A DNA stretch of 64,000 nt. Source: Rhyacophila brunnea. Lineage: Eukaryota > Arthropoda > Insecta > Trichoptera > Rhyacophilidae. The notes below the pieces were generated by a model. It did no database searches. It saw only the letters and a list, made by a program, of their open reading frames with translations, and was not told where the DNA came from. Where the stretch lies: positions 6,882,001-6,946,000 of the forward strand of contig JAGYXB010000825.1 of the NCBI GenBank assembly GCA_022495005.1. Direction: 5' to 3'. The position numbers and the translations under genes are program-made. Shown in pieces: positions 38,235-49,832 of the stretch (positions are counted from its first letter, which is position 1; the number at the start of each line of letters is the position of its first letter).

Positions 38235-41200
38235 ATGAAAAATGGAAATGTTCATATTTTACAACCTGCACCGTATAAGTTAGAAGATGCCCAGAAGAAT
38301 TTATTCTGTAATGATGCATTGGACTTTTTGGAGGACATCCATAATGAATTTGATGGGAGAATAAACATTTTATATTCGGAGAGACTGAAGCAAAAGCATC
38401 GCTTCTCGGTTCAAGATGCCTTGCCGAGTTTTCTCACTTCGATGGAAAGATCAGATAAATCATGGAAAATTGCCCCATTACCCAGCAGATTGCAGTAAGA
38501 CTTTTATAAAAATATGTTTATAGATAATAAATTTTCTCATATTTATAATTTATAGCGCCTGTATACGTGCATGGATTTACTGTCACCAATAGTGTGTATT
38601 TTAAACTATTGCGATAATAACTGTTTACACGTTAAAGTGCTGACTGTCTTGGCAATCTCATTCTTCAAGCGTAAGCAAAACATGAAGTTATCATTGTGTG
38701 GTGCTATTTGACAGGTTGTGATAATTGGTAAATGTCAAAAATGTTTTGCGCGGTGTAGTTGGTTTTTTTCCGGCAGGTTCGCAACTACTGTTCTACTGCG
38801 TAGTCGAAAATATCTCATGGGTTCCAACTGCCGCGTGGAAATTCAGAAGCATCTCAACTTTTTTATCCTTGCATGCAATTTTGTATCTTGCACGATAATA
38901 CGTGTACACGCAGATTTTTTTGTTATTGCTGCGATAATACATACTGTCAGCTCAGCAGTAAATTCATTCAGTGAAAACAGGGTATATTGTCGCAATGAGC
39001 CAATAGTTGTTATTTACACTTTAAATACTAATTAATATGAGTTTTCTACTGCCACATAGGAATCAATGTTAGTGACACATTCTTTGGCTTTTGGTATTTT
39101 TGGGCTCTATGTGTATCTATCAGTGGTGAAGGTAGGGTGGTGGTAGGCTGTGGAGGTCTGACAAAAATTCTTTCTTTCTTTCTACCATGTCCGATCCTAA
39201 TAGGATCATATGGGCCTCCGCGGAGTGGAGGTTTGAATTAACAGATTTTATTTTTACGAGAAATGGATGTCAGCCACTTGCTCAACCTATTAGGTCCATA
39301 CTCTGACTCATACACAAATTGAAAAACAATATGTGTACTTGCCAGACCCAGGATTCGAAACCGGGACCCTTGACTCTATAGGTCGCTGGTCCGGCGTTTA
39401 AGCCACGCGGCCATCGTGGGCGTCACACTGCCACAGTGCATACTTAACATTGTCAGCCATACTTATTTGTTTCCATTGAATTAAGAAAACAAATTGCAGG
39501 TGGTCTTGGTTAGTTTTTAAAATTCAATTAAACCCTACCTAACCGAACCATAACAGATAAAAATATTTTTCTTTTTAGATATTATGTAGATAGAAGAATA
39601 TTTTTATCTATTATGGTTTGATCTTCACAGCCGACCGCCACCCCTCATGAGTGGAATCTATTTTTGATATACAACTGACAACTACAATTAATGTTGATAA
39701 GTACAAAACGCATCAATCAGAACTTAAATTCAATATCCAACAATTCCCCTTCAGTTTCCTTTAGTCAATAGTTGTTTTGATGTGTTTGCAAATCTTCACA
39801 TGAAATATGAGCATTAGAGGTGTTCTATTTAAATGCTGATTTAGAATAATTAAGGTGAAGCCTTTACTGAGCCGTTTTTAAAGAGGCACCTAGCGGAAAA
39901 ATACGAAGCTTGCAATTTGAGATTTTTTTTTGATAATTTACAATTATCATATATATTAATAAAAAGGATTTCAAGTTATACACATTTATATTTTTTATAA
40001 AAATCGATGTTTTTTAAAATAGATATAAAAAATATTAAAACTATGAATTAGTCAAAAATCTCTTAGGTGATGCTTAGAAAACTTAATAAACTAAATTTAA
40101 ATAATAAATATGACCATAAAATATATGTAATAATAGGGTGTGGTCCGATTCAACAAATTCACATTTTATTACATTTTTTACAATTGTAAGTTTATCTTTG
40201 ACTTAAAATAAAAAATATTTTTCTTTTTAATGTTTTCAAATACATATTTATTAATTAATACAGTTGAAATTGTAAATTATCAAAAAAAATGTCTCAAATT
40301 GCAAGCTTCGTATTTTACGGCTAGGTGCCTCTTTAAAAAAGGCCCAGTAAAGGCTTCACCTTAATTATTCTAAATCAGCATTTAAATAGAACACCTTAAA
40401 CGATTTAATTCAATATTCTATGACCGTAATTTTTAAGTTGACAACACTGTTTTATACAAAAGATAATAACATTTTCTCGGTTGATTAACTTGTTTGCAAT
40501 GAGATCCAAGTTGAGAATGTAATGAAATGAGATGATTTTATGTAGATTTTAATGTATAAAACAATTAAGGGGTACATCTTTTTTTATGTTACAATGATAT
40601 TGTATATTGATTTAAAAAAACTTTCATATATTGACGAAGAGCACTTTCATCACACATTATCTCCAACTGCAAAGGTACAGTGTATAAACATACAATGTAA
40701 AAAAATCACATTACAATAAAAATATTAATTTAATTTAATGTACAAATTATTCACTGAATTTAACAATAGGTGCAGACGAGTGGATATCGGTGATGTCTCA
40801 CCATCGAACACCGCCCACTTTGTGAACACGCTGAATTGTGACGTGCAGGGCATCCAAGTAGACTTTGATGACGGTCACTGTCCGACGTGGAAGAATCAGA
40901 TACAAGGCTATCACAATATTATACAAGTGGTGAATGGGAAATTGAGCGGAGCACCTTGCAGTATAAGTACCTGCCCAATCTTGATGCTGAGGCCACGGGC
41001 GTGGAATATAATCGAACATAATGTCATGGTAATGGAAACCTATTATACAATAATGTATACCAGTGGCGAAGGATGGAGGTAGACTGTGGAGATTTGACAT
41101 AAATAGTGTGCACTAAACTTTCAGGGTTTAATTAAATTTTAAAAACTAACCAACACCATCCGAAATTTGTATTCTTAGTTCAATGAAAACAAATAAATAT

Positions 41201-44200
41201 GTCAGACAAAGTTTAGTATGCACTATTTATGTTGGATCTCCACAGCCTAACTCCACCCTATGGCACTCCTGTATACTACTGTCAGCCATTGTGTCTTGGT
41301 TTCTATGATGAAAATTTTCTCAGCTTTCAAAAAATTGTCTAATGACGAGCAAAAGTCGCTTCTTAAGGCTTGACCATTATAAAATAATTACAAGATAAAA
41401 AGAACTTTTTATATACTTACAACGTTTTTAAATTTTCTGTTGAATCATATAAACTTGACTTGACTAGCTTAAACGATCAAAAAAATTTGGACTGATGGAA
41501 ATAATGTCATTTTGACATGTCATATTGATTTCCATAGTAACGCACGTATATTTATTAATAATTTAGTTGCTAGGACCCCAGACCCCTAGCAACGTATATA
41601 TAATAATAGTGTCGAAATAACTTTTCATGCAAAACAGAATTAACTGAAAATGAATTCAATTCTACTTAAAGATGGCTAAGAGTATTAAAAAAATGCATTG
41701 GCACCGTGTTCTGATATATTCTACAAGTTTCAAATATCGAGCTAGTCGGGAAGTTAGTTAAAAATCGATTGCAAGATTTGTACCGGACAAATAAGAATAC
41801 GAGCTAAGAAAAACGTTGTAATAAATCAAAATGAAAGAGCTATTGGACATACTTAATTTGGAAACACACTAGGTACCTATTAAAATACTCTAGAAGCATA
41901 AATATGGTGCCGGACAGAACCTGAACCACCACAGACTGAATCGAACCATAGTACCATATTAAATAAGTACCTATGTTCCTGATATATTTCCTAATTATGT
42001 ATTTACAATAAAGAATGGTGCATTCTTAAATTTTGTAAATTATTTGTTGAATAAAAAAAGTAGTTTACGAGACAATTGACAAAAAAAATATTTGGTGGTA
42101 TATTAGTTTTACTAGAGCTATTTCAACTTTTATATCGTTATCAAAGAAATACAATAAAAATGATACACAAAAAACACTTTAGATCTTAAGCAATGACAAA
42201 TTATTGTATAGTGTTGACACCGGTGTATAAGATTAACACAATCACTGCTGACCTGTTTGTTAATATTTAATTATCACATGTTAATTATATCTAATGGCCA
42301 ACTAATGCAAACGCGCCAATCGCAGTGTCAGCACTAAATGAGTTAATTAATAATTAATTATCAAGTCAACCTTAATCCATTTGCTGCATCCAACGCAACT
42401 GGTGCGTTGCCCATCAGGTGGCCATTATATATAATTAGCATGTTGTTTAAATTTCGTAATTTAATATTATTTAAAAGGTCCGCAGCGAATGGGTTACAGA
42501 TTGAAGATTATTAATTTAATTTCAAGTAAGAATTTCATTATTGCTTTTAATGTTGAATTCATTTTCTTAAAGCTGGAAAATGTAATTTGCAGATAAATGG
42601 TAAAGAGATTCCTGGAGCTCTTCTCGATTATGCTATTCCCATGTTTCACTGTGGAAAGAAACTTAGCGAAACTGGAAGTGGGCCATTTTTTTATTTGTCA
42701 AAGATAGAAAGTGCATCGGAAGCCAAATTGTGGAATGACATCTTTATTTGGAGTCAGAATAAGCTCAACATAAGGCAGGGTACAATCAAGGCATGTGTAT
42801 TGATAGAAAACATTCTGTCTGCTTTTGAAACTGATGAGATATTGTACGCCTTGAGGGAACATTCGTTGGGATTAAACTGCGGCATTTGGGATTACATTGC
42901 ATCGATAATAAACAAATTTGGTAAGATTATAATGAAACTCGATTAGTGTATATTTTATCCAGAACTATGAATATATTTACCCACATAATTAACCCATTTG
43001 CATGGCCCCCACTCCTGAAGCGGGCCCCCAGGCCAGAATCTTTGTCGGGCCCCCCTACCTATCGATAAGGTTAAAGGCAATGTGACGCTTTTATAATACC
43101 TACATGCACTTGAATTATGGAGTTGTCGAGTAATCGACAAACAATATTAAAAAATTGCATTGCACAATGCCATATTGAAAAATGTTAATATATTTAAGCA
43201 AATGGTGCAGGCAACTTTTTATACTGTTAGAGCAAATTTGTGATGTTATTTCACATATTTAGTCGACCCACCACGCCGTGCCCACATACATAAGTTTTTG
43301 ATGTCATTATTTTGAAAGAAATGGACTATCTTGATCGAATCTGAATATTGAATTGAATGTGACCTAATAAGCAGAGGGTAGGGGGACCATGACTTGTTTT
43401 AAGACAGTAAACGTAAACATTTTAAAACATTCTACATTAACTATGGTAGTAGCCTCACTCAATGGTTTTGTTTATCCATTAGTTTTTGCATTATTTTCCT
43501 TTTTGATGGTATTGGTTTGTACAGAGCCGATATTCAAGAAGTGGAGAAACGGACGATGATAACTGATCCAAGAACCAGATAATACTACAGAAAGTATCTT
43601 ACAATAGTTTTATGTTTAATATTTTAGGAGATCGTCCGAGCTTTATTCTACCCGATAGAAAGAAGTATGTAAACATGACATGTCACTTCTTGAGAAGTTA
43701 TTTACTTATGGTTATCAAAACTTGTCACGCTAGAGGTGCTCCAGCCACTGGAGGTATGGCAGCAGCAGTACTTAAGCCAGGATCTGTCGCATCTAGTCCG
43801 GGGTGAGTAATATTTTCAAGATCTTTAGTGATATATCACTTAGACCTAGAAACTCTTTAGTAATTTCAGTAATTCCAGTGTAAGGGTGCATAACATACTT
43901 CTATATACTTCACTATACGGTTTGTGGCTTATAAGGGCCTTTTAAATTATATTTTTTCGATATACGTACACTGTAAAAAAATATTGTAATCGTAATAATA
44001 TATAAATGGATATTATGTATGTAGATATTTGCATTAAAAATATTGGACAAATAAAAAATTGGCGATGAAAATTTTTGGCAGGACAATAACGAGTCATGAA
44101 CATCTGCATCATAAAATTCGACAAATGACAAGTTACAAGAACTAACTGCCTCGTAGGATTTATTAAAAATGTGTTCACATTTCGAAGACAGAATAACCAT

Positions 44201-47200
44201 CCTACTTCAAATTAATCCATTTATATTTTTATAAAATGCATTTATTTTTGTAATGGATAATATTCTATATTTGACATTCAGTACTTTTTTGTCTGTACAG
44301 TTTTTGAGAAATTTGTACTAGCAAATTAAGGTTTTATTTATAATCAAAATGCCAAGTATTTACTAAATTATACATATTTATAAACTAAGTTTATTAACTA
44401 AATATTAAACAGTAAATCACTTAACACAACCAGTAGTTCAGTGAAGCAGATATTTTTGAACGGCTTCGGATTCCGGGCTTTGCCTATGACCAAAAGCTTC
44501 ATTTTGTTTATCCCGGTTGCATTGGAGCACGGCATAATTGCGATGCGGTCCTTGGGCACTTTCCTCCCTGGTACATTACTTAATTCGCGATGAACGTACG
44601 TTTTACGAAGGAGAAGTTTCCAAAATAAACCCGTCTCATCTGCATTGTATACTTGTACGCGGTAGACTACTGAATTTGACAATCGAATACCGGCGAATTA
44701 TAGAGCCTGATTTTGTGCTTTCAACTATTAAAAATAACGGCGGATTATAGTAGTTGTCGGATAATTGAGTGGCGGATTACTGTGAGTATACTGCATTATA
44801 CAAAATGCAACTTCAACTAAACGTGATTTTCTATTTTTTTTTCCAAAACCGGATTCGATTCTTTGTAAATTGTATTAAAATAAATGATTCATTATACGGC
44901 ATTTCGTTTTAAGGTAAATTTTCCGGGAATGTATCTTGACGATCAAGCAAAGAATTAATGCGGTGGGTTTATGCCCTTTAGGCTTTAGGGTCATAAGGGT
45001 AAAACTACCAAAATGACCGTTTTATATCAAATATTGTATTGTCATAAAAAAGTAGGTCTATTGATCAAAATATAAAAATCAAATTGTGTGTCTCTTTGCG
45101 AAATATTAATCGACGTATGTACAAATAGAAAAGAATTTTTAGTGACACTTGCTTACACCTACTGATAATAATATATGATGATTGATGATTTGGTGTAATA
45201 TCTTTTCGATCTACTAATAATTAAAGAAGTTATTACAGAAAAATCATTAAAATTGAGGGTAAATGCTTTTTTCCTTAAATTATAACTTAATTAAAGCTCA
45301 ATTAAAACCTGAATTTAGATAACAAATCAGCATTTGTGGCTTACTTCCTTTTTACAGAACGTGTATTTAGTTGTATACATTGTTAATACCTAATAAAAGC
45401 ACCTTTCGAAAAATCGAGGGTTACGCCCTTTTTCCTAAACACAGTCGATATGTAATGTTGATTTATCAACGACACTTACATGCAGAGTTTTGACTTTATG
45501 CCTCTGACATTAATTTTTGTCCACAGTAATCATTACAATGTGAAATAGACATTTTATAACTCTTGTCATTTTTCTCAATACAGTGTTTGTAGTTCCGCCC
45601 TAATGTACCCCTGACTGTATACCAGTAGCGAAGGGTGGAGGTAGGCTGTTAAGATACGCCATAAATAGTGCATATTAAACTTTGTAAGTCATGTTTATGT
45701 TGTTTTTGGTTTTCGCAGGCTTTAATTGAATTTTAAAAACAAATCAACACTATCTGTAAACTGTAGTCTTTTTTTATTGAAAATAAATACGTATGACTGA
45801 CAAAGTTTGGTTTGCACTATTTATGTCGGATCTTAACAGCCTACCTCCACCCTTCTCCGCTGATACATACTACAGTTTTTTTTATTATTATTTAGGAATG
45901 CAATGATCATAAATAATATAATTGAAGCAAAGCAGAAAGAAATCATGGCGGGAGTGGACGGCTTTTTAATCTACGATATTCAGACAATTCCATACATTAA
46001 CGAGGTAATTATAATCTATGGATTCTTTTTGACATTTACATTTTGTTTGTATGATATTACTAGTAGTACTGCGGTATAGATGGCAACAACCTAGTACAAA
46101 GTGATTAGGATTCTCAGTCATGATTGTGACACAATAAAGAAGTGTAATTATATTAACCTACAATTTATGCAAAAGGAGATGAAATAAATTATTGGAAACA
46201 ATAACTTGACGTATGGCCCAATATACTGGCAATAATCAGATTGCGTTCCTCATGTAGTTGTTGGTCTCTAGTAAATGTGACATCACAGAATTCAAAATAA
46301 TTAAATGGAGCATTTTCGTTAAAGGCGGCGCACGGCTTAAGCATTGGACTATAGCGCTGTGGGTCCCAATTTGTGTGTGAGTCCAGGGTATGGACCTAAT
46401 AGGTTGAGCAAGTGGCAGACATCCATTTCTCGTAAAAACAAAATCTGTTAATACAAACCTCTACTCTGTAAAGGCCCATATGATCCTATTAGGATCGGAC
46501 ATAGTCGAAGAAAATATTAACTAAGTCAAAGTTGTCGAGTTTCAAAGTTTAATATGTAGTAGTTAACTTAGCTATCTCTGTAGTACATGTCAACAAACTT
46601 ACTCGTGCAATATTTTGACGTGATAAAAAAATAACTTAAATTCACTGGTTATAAGATAAACTTTGTTCCTGATAAACATTTTTAATAAGTATATATTATG
46701 TAACTTTAACTTGTATAAAATTCAAACATTGAAAAATTATTTTTACCTAAATACAATGTATTTTCCTATTTACAGCTGTGGAAAAAACAATGTGCATCAA
46801 TGCCAAATCAACTTAAAATACTCCCAGAAATAGAAGTCAGCGTAATGGATCTTCTCACATTTCCAAAGGGCGGTGTTTATTTAGATGGGCTGAAGCACAA
46901 TGTTGCCGTATCAATTTTGTTCGTCTACTATTGGCTGACGGGAGTCGGTCACTTTTTTTACAACGGCAACGTTGAAGATTCAGCGACCGCCGAAATATCT
47001 AGATGTCAAGTATGGCAATGTATCAGGCACATGGTAAGCGGTGTTATTTTTTTGAAAATATTAAATGGTATCTATCTAGTTGGATCGCTCAAAGCGTTAA
47101 CTGTGACAGTAAACTATATAGCACACCGTGGATTGTGTGTTTGAATCCCACGACTGGGTCAACTAGAATTATTTTGTGATTACGATTGATTATAAAAAAA

Positions 47201-47477
47201 ATTATTATGACTTCAGGTTTTACTGGAGGATACTAACGAACCGATATCATATGAGGTCGTGGAAAGGATAGCATCCGACTTCACATCTGCAGGTCACCGC
47301 ACCCTTTGCAGGTCCAATGCTGAAAGGAAAAGACTGAGCGCAGCAAAATATATGTGCTTAGAGTTGTTTATCGCTCGGCACCCGCCTGATTTTATAACTA
47401 CTCACTTGAATGATAGTCACAAATTTAGAACAATCCAAAATAAGGCATTATTGGCTAGCCGTAGAAGCAATCTATAG
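38235..47477 (+). CDS. Malate synthase (A type), 7 exons
   Basis: Condenses glyoxylate with acetyl-CoA to malate, the second step of the glyoxylate shunt. Exons 38235-38494, 40770-41028, 42593-42920, 43628-43802, 45896-46004, 46776-47033 and 47217-47477 join in frame to 549 residues, the usual length for this class. The signature REHSLGLNCGIWDYI is kept except that the final aromatic is Ala. By alignment to the bacterial enzyme, the catalytic arginine is R161 (LMLRPRAW), the Mg ligands are E245 (VLIEN) and D273 (WDY), and the base is D445 (VEDSATAEISR). The spacing R-84-E-28-D equals that of E. coli malate synthase A as I know it. The loop usually reading HDGTWxAHPGL is diverged (VDGFLIYDIQTIP). 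The C-terminus is SNL, at best a weak peroxisomal signal. No isocitrate lyase is nearby. The first ATG is a choice; an upstream exon is possible. Confidence 0.93.
38553..38990. mobile_element. CACGTGCATGGATTTACTG-type MITE, copy 1
   Basis: Left end ATAGCGCCTGTATACGTGCA matches the ends of the copies at 49447-49832 and 55528-55862. The interior shares GGCAGGTTCGCAACTACTG and TTCAGAAGCATC. The right end is lost. In malate synthase intron 1. Confidence 0.6.
39119..39540. mobile_element. CAGTGGCGAAGG-family MITE split by a SINE
   Basis: CAGTGGTGAAGGTAGGG and GGTAGGCTGTGGAGGTCTGA are followed by a - strand SINE (39170-39425). After it the MITE resumes with GCATACTTAACATTGTCAG and ends in TTAAACCCTACCTAACC. 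The SINE is therefore younger than the MITE. Confidence 0.65.
39170..39425 (-). repeat. tRNA-derived SINE copy
   Basis: Complete head to tail: B box near 39350 (GGATTCGAAACC on +), A box in TTTAAGCCACGCGGCC, and the palindromic GATCCTAATAGGATC tail at the left end. Inserted in a MITE in malate synthase intron 1. Confidence 0.88.
39818..40396. mobile_element. Foldback element with arms over 100 bp
   Basis: AGGTGTTCTATTTAAATGCT at 39818 is inverted at the right end (40377-40396). Pairing continues inward through TTAAGGTGAAGCCTTTACTG, AGAGGCACCTAG and CGAAGCTTGCAATTTGAGA on both sides. The middle (about 39960-40260) is AT-rich and non-coding. In malate synthase intron 1. Confidence 0.85.
41057..41276. 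mobile_element. CAGTGGCGAAGG-family MITE, 65-bp ends
   Basis: Left arm: CCAGTGGCGAAGGATGGAGG, then CTGTGGAGATTTGACATAAA. It is inverted at the right end (about 41210-41276), with GTATAC on both sides. It starts about 30 bases after malate synthase exon 2, near its splice donor. Confidence 0.8.
44398..44700 (-). pseudogene. Tigger/jerky-like transposase fragment
   Basis: The - strand reads QVYNADETGLFWKLLLRKTY, then a GRKVPKDRIAIMPCSNATG segment and KLLVIGKARNPKPFKNI. These are the first two catalytic regions of a Tigger/jerky DDE_1 domain in their normal order. No N-terminal domain or ends. In malate synthase intron 4. Confidence 0.8.
45621..45865. mobile_element. CAGTGGCGAAGG-family MITE ending next to an exon
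   Basis: ACCAGTAGCGAAGGGTGGAG at the left is inverted at the right end (about 45800-45865). The right end lies about 30 bases before the exon 5 acceptor of malate synthase. The branch point of that intron may therefore lie in transposon sequence. Confidence 0.8.
46325..46515 (+). repeat. tRNA-derived SINE copy, head degraded
   Basis: Keeps GGCTTAAGCATTGGACTATA and TGTGGGTCCC but has lost the B-box region, then a normal body and the tail GATCCTATTAGGATC. Malate synthase intron 5. Confidence 0.8.
47085..47190 (+). repeat. Possible second SINE/tRNA relic
   Basis: A B-box-like GTGTGTTTGAATCCC stands about 60 bases after GGATCGCTCAAAGCGTTAAC and is followed by an A-rich end. The head does not fold as a tRNA. 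Malate synthase intron 6, ending just before the exon 7 acceptor. Confidence 0.35.
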
Positions 47478-47861
47478 GGGATGGGTAGCCAGGAGCGGAA
47501 CTGGGTATTTTAGCATCTGAGACAGTAAAAAATGCACCCCTGCAGCTCTATTCCAACATAACACTTAACTAAAAAATCAATAATAGTGATAAAAATGCTA
47601 TGATGTATTTCAAGATTTAACTATTTCAATGTATGAACTATCAAACATACCATTTCTTAACGGCAGCTCTGGCAGATAACTAGATAGAGCGAGATACAGG
47701 ACAACAACTATAGCTTGACTTGCGGTGATTTGGAATCATATCATGACATCAGTGCCACCGAGCTGCGCGTCAAGTTATAATTGTTGTTTTACACACCCAC
47801 AAACTGTCAATTGTCATTGATCATACAACTATTTTCAACCAATTGCAAAGGCAACGTAATA
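47478..47861. other. 3' flank of malate synthase, no clear poly(A) signal
   Basis: No AATAAA is seen within 350 bases of the stop. Ordinary non-coding sequence. Confidence 0.3.
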
Positions 47862-48458
47862 CAGTCGAGCTCGGTTATTACGATCACGGATATAGCGAGA
47901 TCTCGGATGTAACGAGGAAACATTCGTTAACATTTCAATTTATGATTTTCCCCATACATTTATTCACTTTTATAACAAGCTCCTTATTGGATATACCAAG
48001 CTAAAATATCGTCAAAAATTTTCTTAAAACTGTTAATGTGTCGATTGTTTAAAAACATTTCGACCCTAAGCAATAAAATCCGACTAGACAGGATGCGACG
48101 GGGTCGGATTACGTTTATGACACTAGATAAGTGTCTAAGTACCTACCTAATTGGTTGTTTGGCCACAATATTGAAATAGTATCCACGCATATGGTTGAAA
48201 TTCCATGTTAAAAATCCAAGGTTTGTGGAGTCGCTAGGTACCTACCAGCATTCAATACAATAAACAACTTCTTTTGTAGTTATGAATGCCATACTTGTTT
48301 CGGGGAAAAATTCTAATTTTGTATTTTTGTTTGAATTGCGACTTTTTGTGTTATGTGACCTCTCATTTAAAAATATATATTCTCTGATATATCGAGTAAC
48401 GCTTATAACGAGCAAATTCAGTCGGAACAATCTTCCTCGTAATAACCAAGTTCGACTG
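47862..48458. mobile_element. Tigger/pogo-type MITE, copy D (597 bp)
   Basis: Starts CAGTCGAGCTCGGTTATTAC, ends with the complement of CAGTCGAACTTGGTTATTAC, flanked by TA at 47860-47861 and 48459-48460. Closest to copy A in its interior. Confidence 0.87.
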
Positions 48459-49440
48459 TATGTATAATATACAATGTATGTAATGCATACAATACAAATT
48501 TGCCATTATATTATTATAAATGCAATATTAATATTGATACTAAAATAAAATACTATCTGGAAGTAATTTACTGTATAAATATAATTCATTTTTCAAGTTT
48601 TTATATTTGAAAATGTTTCAATACATTTGGCGATTGAGTACATATTCTATTGATATGTAACAATGTTAAAACTCGATAAGCATTTTGGTTTCATTAGTGA
48701 AGGTCATTTATTAATTTTAGTCGGTTAAAGCCATGTTCAGCTGTACCTATTTCATACACCAGAGGTTCTTCCAACTAAATTGTCACTGGTCCTCGAAATT
48801 GAAAGATTGACAATTATGGACATTAATCCCAGGTTGTAATCTCTGGGGAAAATCTCGTGTACCGAGGGTTTTTGTAATTTGACTCAGGACTGCTTATAGT
48901 AATAATTCTATTTGTTATTTCTGGATATTCAGTGTCAAAATTTAATTATATTATATATTACAAAGTAAAATAATGTGTGTTATAACTAGTCATTGAATAA
49001 AATATAAATAAAACATTAAAATGTAAAGCTGAATTTTATTTATATTTCAAACGCTCCATGGTTACAAAAATATGTTTTAATTATTAGAATTATTAAAGAG
49101 AAATAGTTTTACAAGAAAATATTGTTAATTTAATTTGATTAAAAATACTTCAATAGTAATTATAATGTATTGTTTTGGAATGTGATAATAGATTAATTTA
49201 TAATCAATGAAGTCAATATTTATTTATTATAATAGACCAAAAGAACAATTAAAAAATAGCCTTTACCTGAATTATTTAAGAAAAAGGCACAATTAATGTG
49301 AATCAGCAAAATATTGTATTCGGTAATTGTTTGTATCAGTTAGGTTTGGTTACAATAAATAATTGAAGTGGAATTGGAGGTCAGCGAGTGAGGGACACAA
49401 ATAATGCAACCAAAATGGCTTGAATCACTTCTGCTGAGAT
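48459..49440. other. Intergenic, no gene seen
   Basis: AT-rich, with many simple A/T runs and no supported feature. Confidence 0.4.
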
Positions 49441-49446
49441 AATATT

Positions 49447-49832
49447 ACCCTGTTTACACGTGCATGGATTTACTGTTGACAGTAAGTATTATCGCGGCCA
49501 TAACAAGAAAATGTATGGGTAAACATGTATTATGCTGCAGTTGCAAGCTTGCATGCATGAATCGAAGCTTCTGAATTTCATGCGACAGTAGGGATTCTTT
49601 CGATTTGTGTAGTGGCGAACCTGCCAGCAAAAAAAACCAACTATACTCATTTTGCGGTTAACCGATTTTCACTACCTGTCAAATAGTACTATAAAATGAC
49701 AACATCGCGTCTCGCTTACTCTTGAAGAATGAGTTTGGAGTCAGCACTTTTATATGTAAACAGTTATTGTCACGATAGTTTAAAATACGCACTATCTGCC
49801 AGTAAATCCATGCACGTGTACGGGCGCTATAA
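49447..49832. mobile_element. CACGTGCATGGATTTACTG-type MITE, copy 2 (386 bp)
   Basis: Left end CCTGTTTACACGTGCATGGA, right end CCATGCACGTGTACGGGCGC. The arms pair over about 28 bases. The interior shares GCTTCTGAATTTCATG and a GTGGCGAACCTG phrase with the copies near 38.6 kb and 55.6 kb. Confidence 0.8.
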
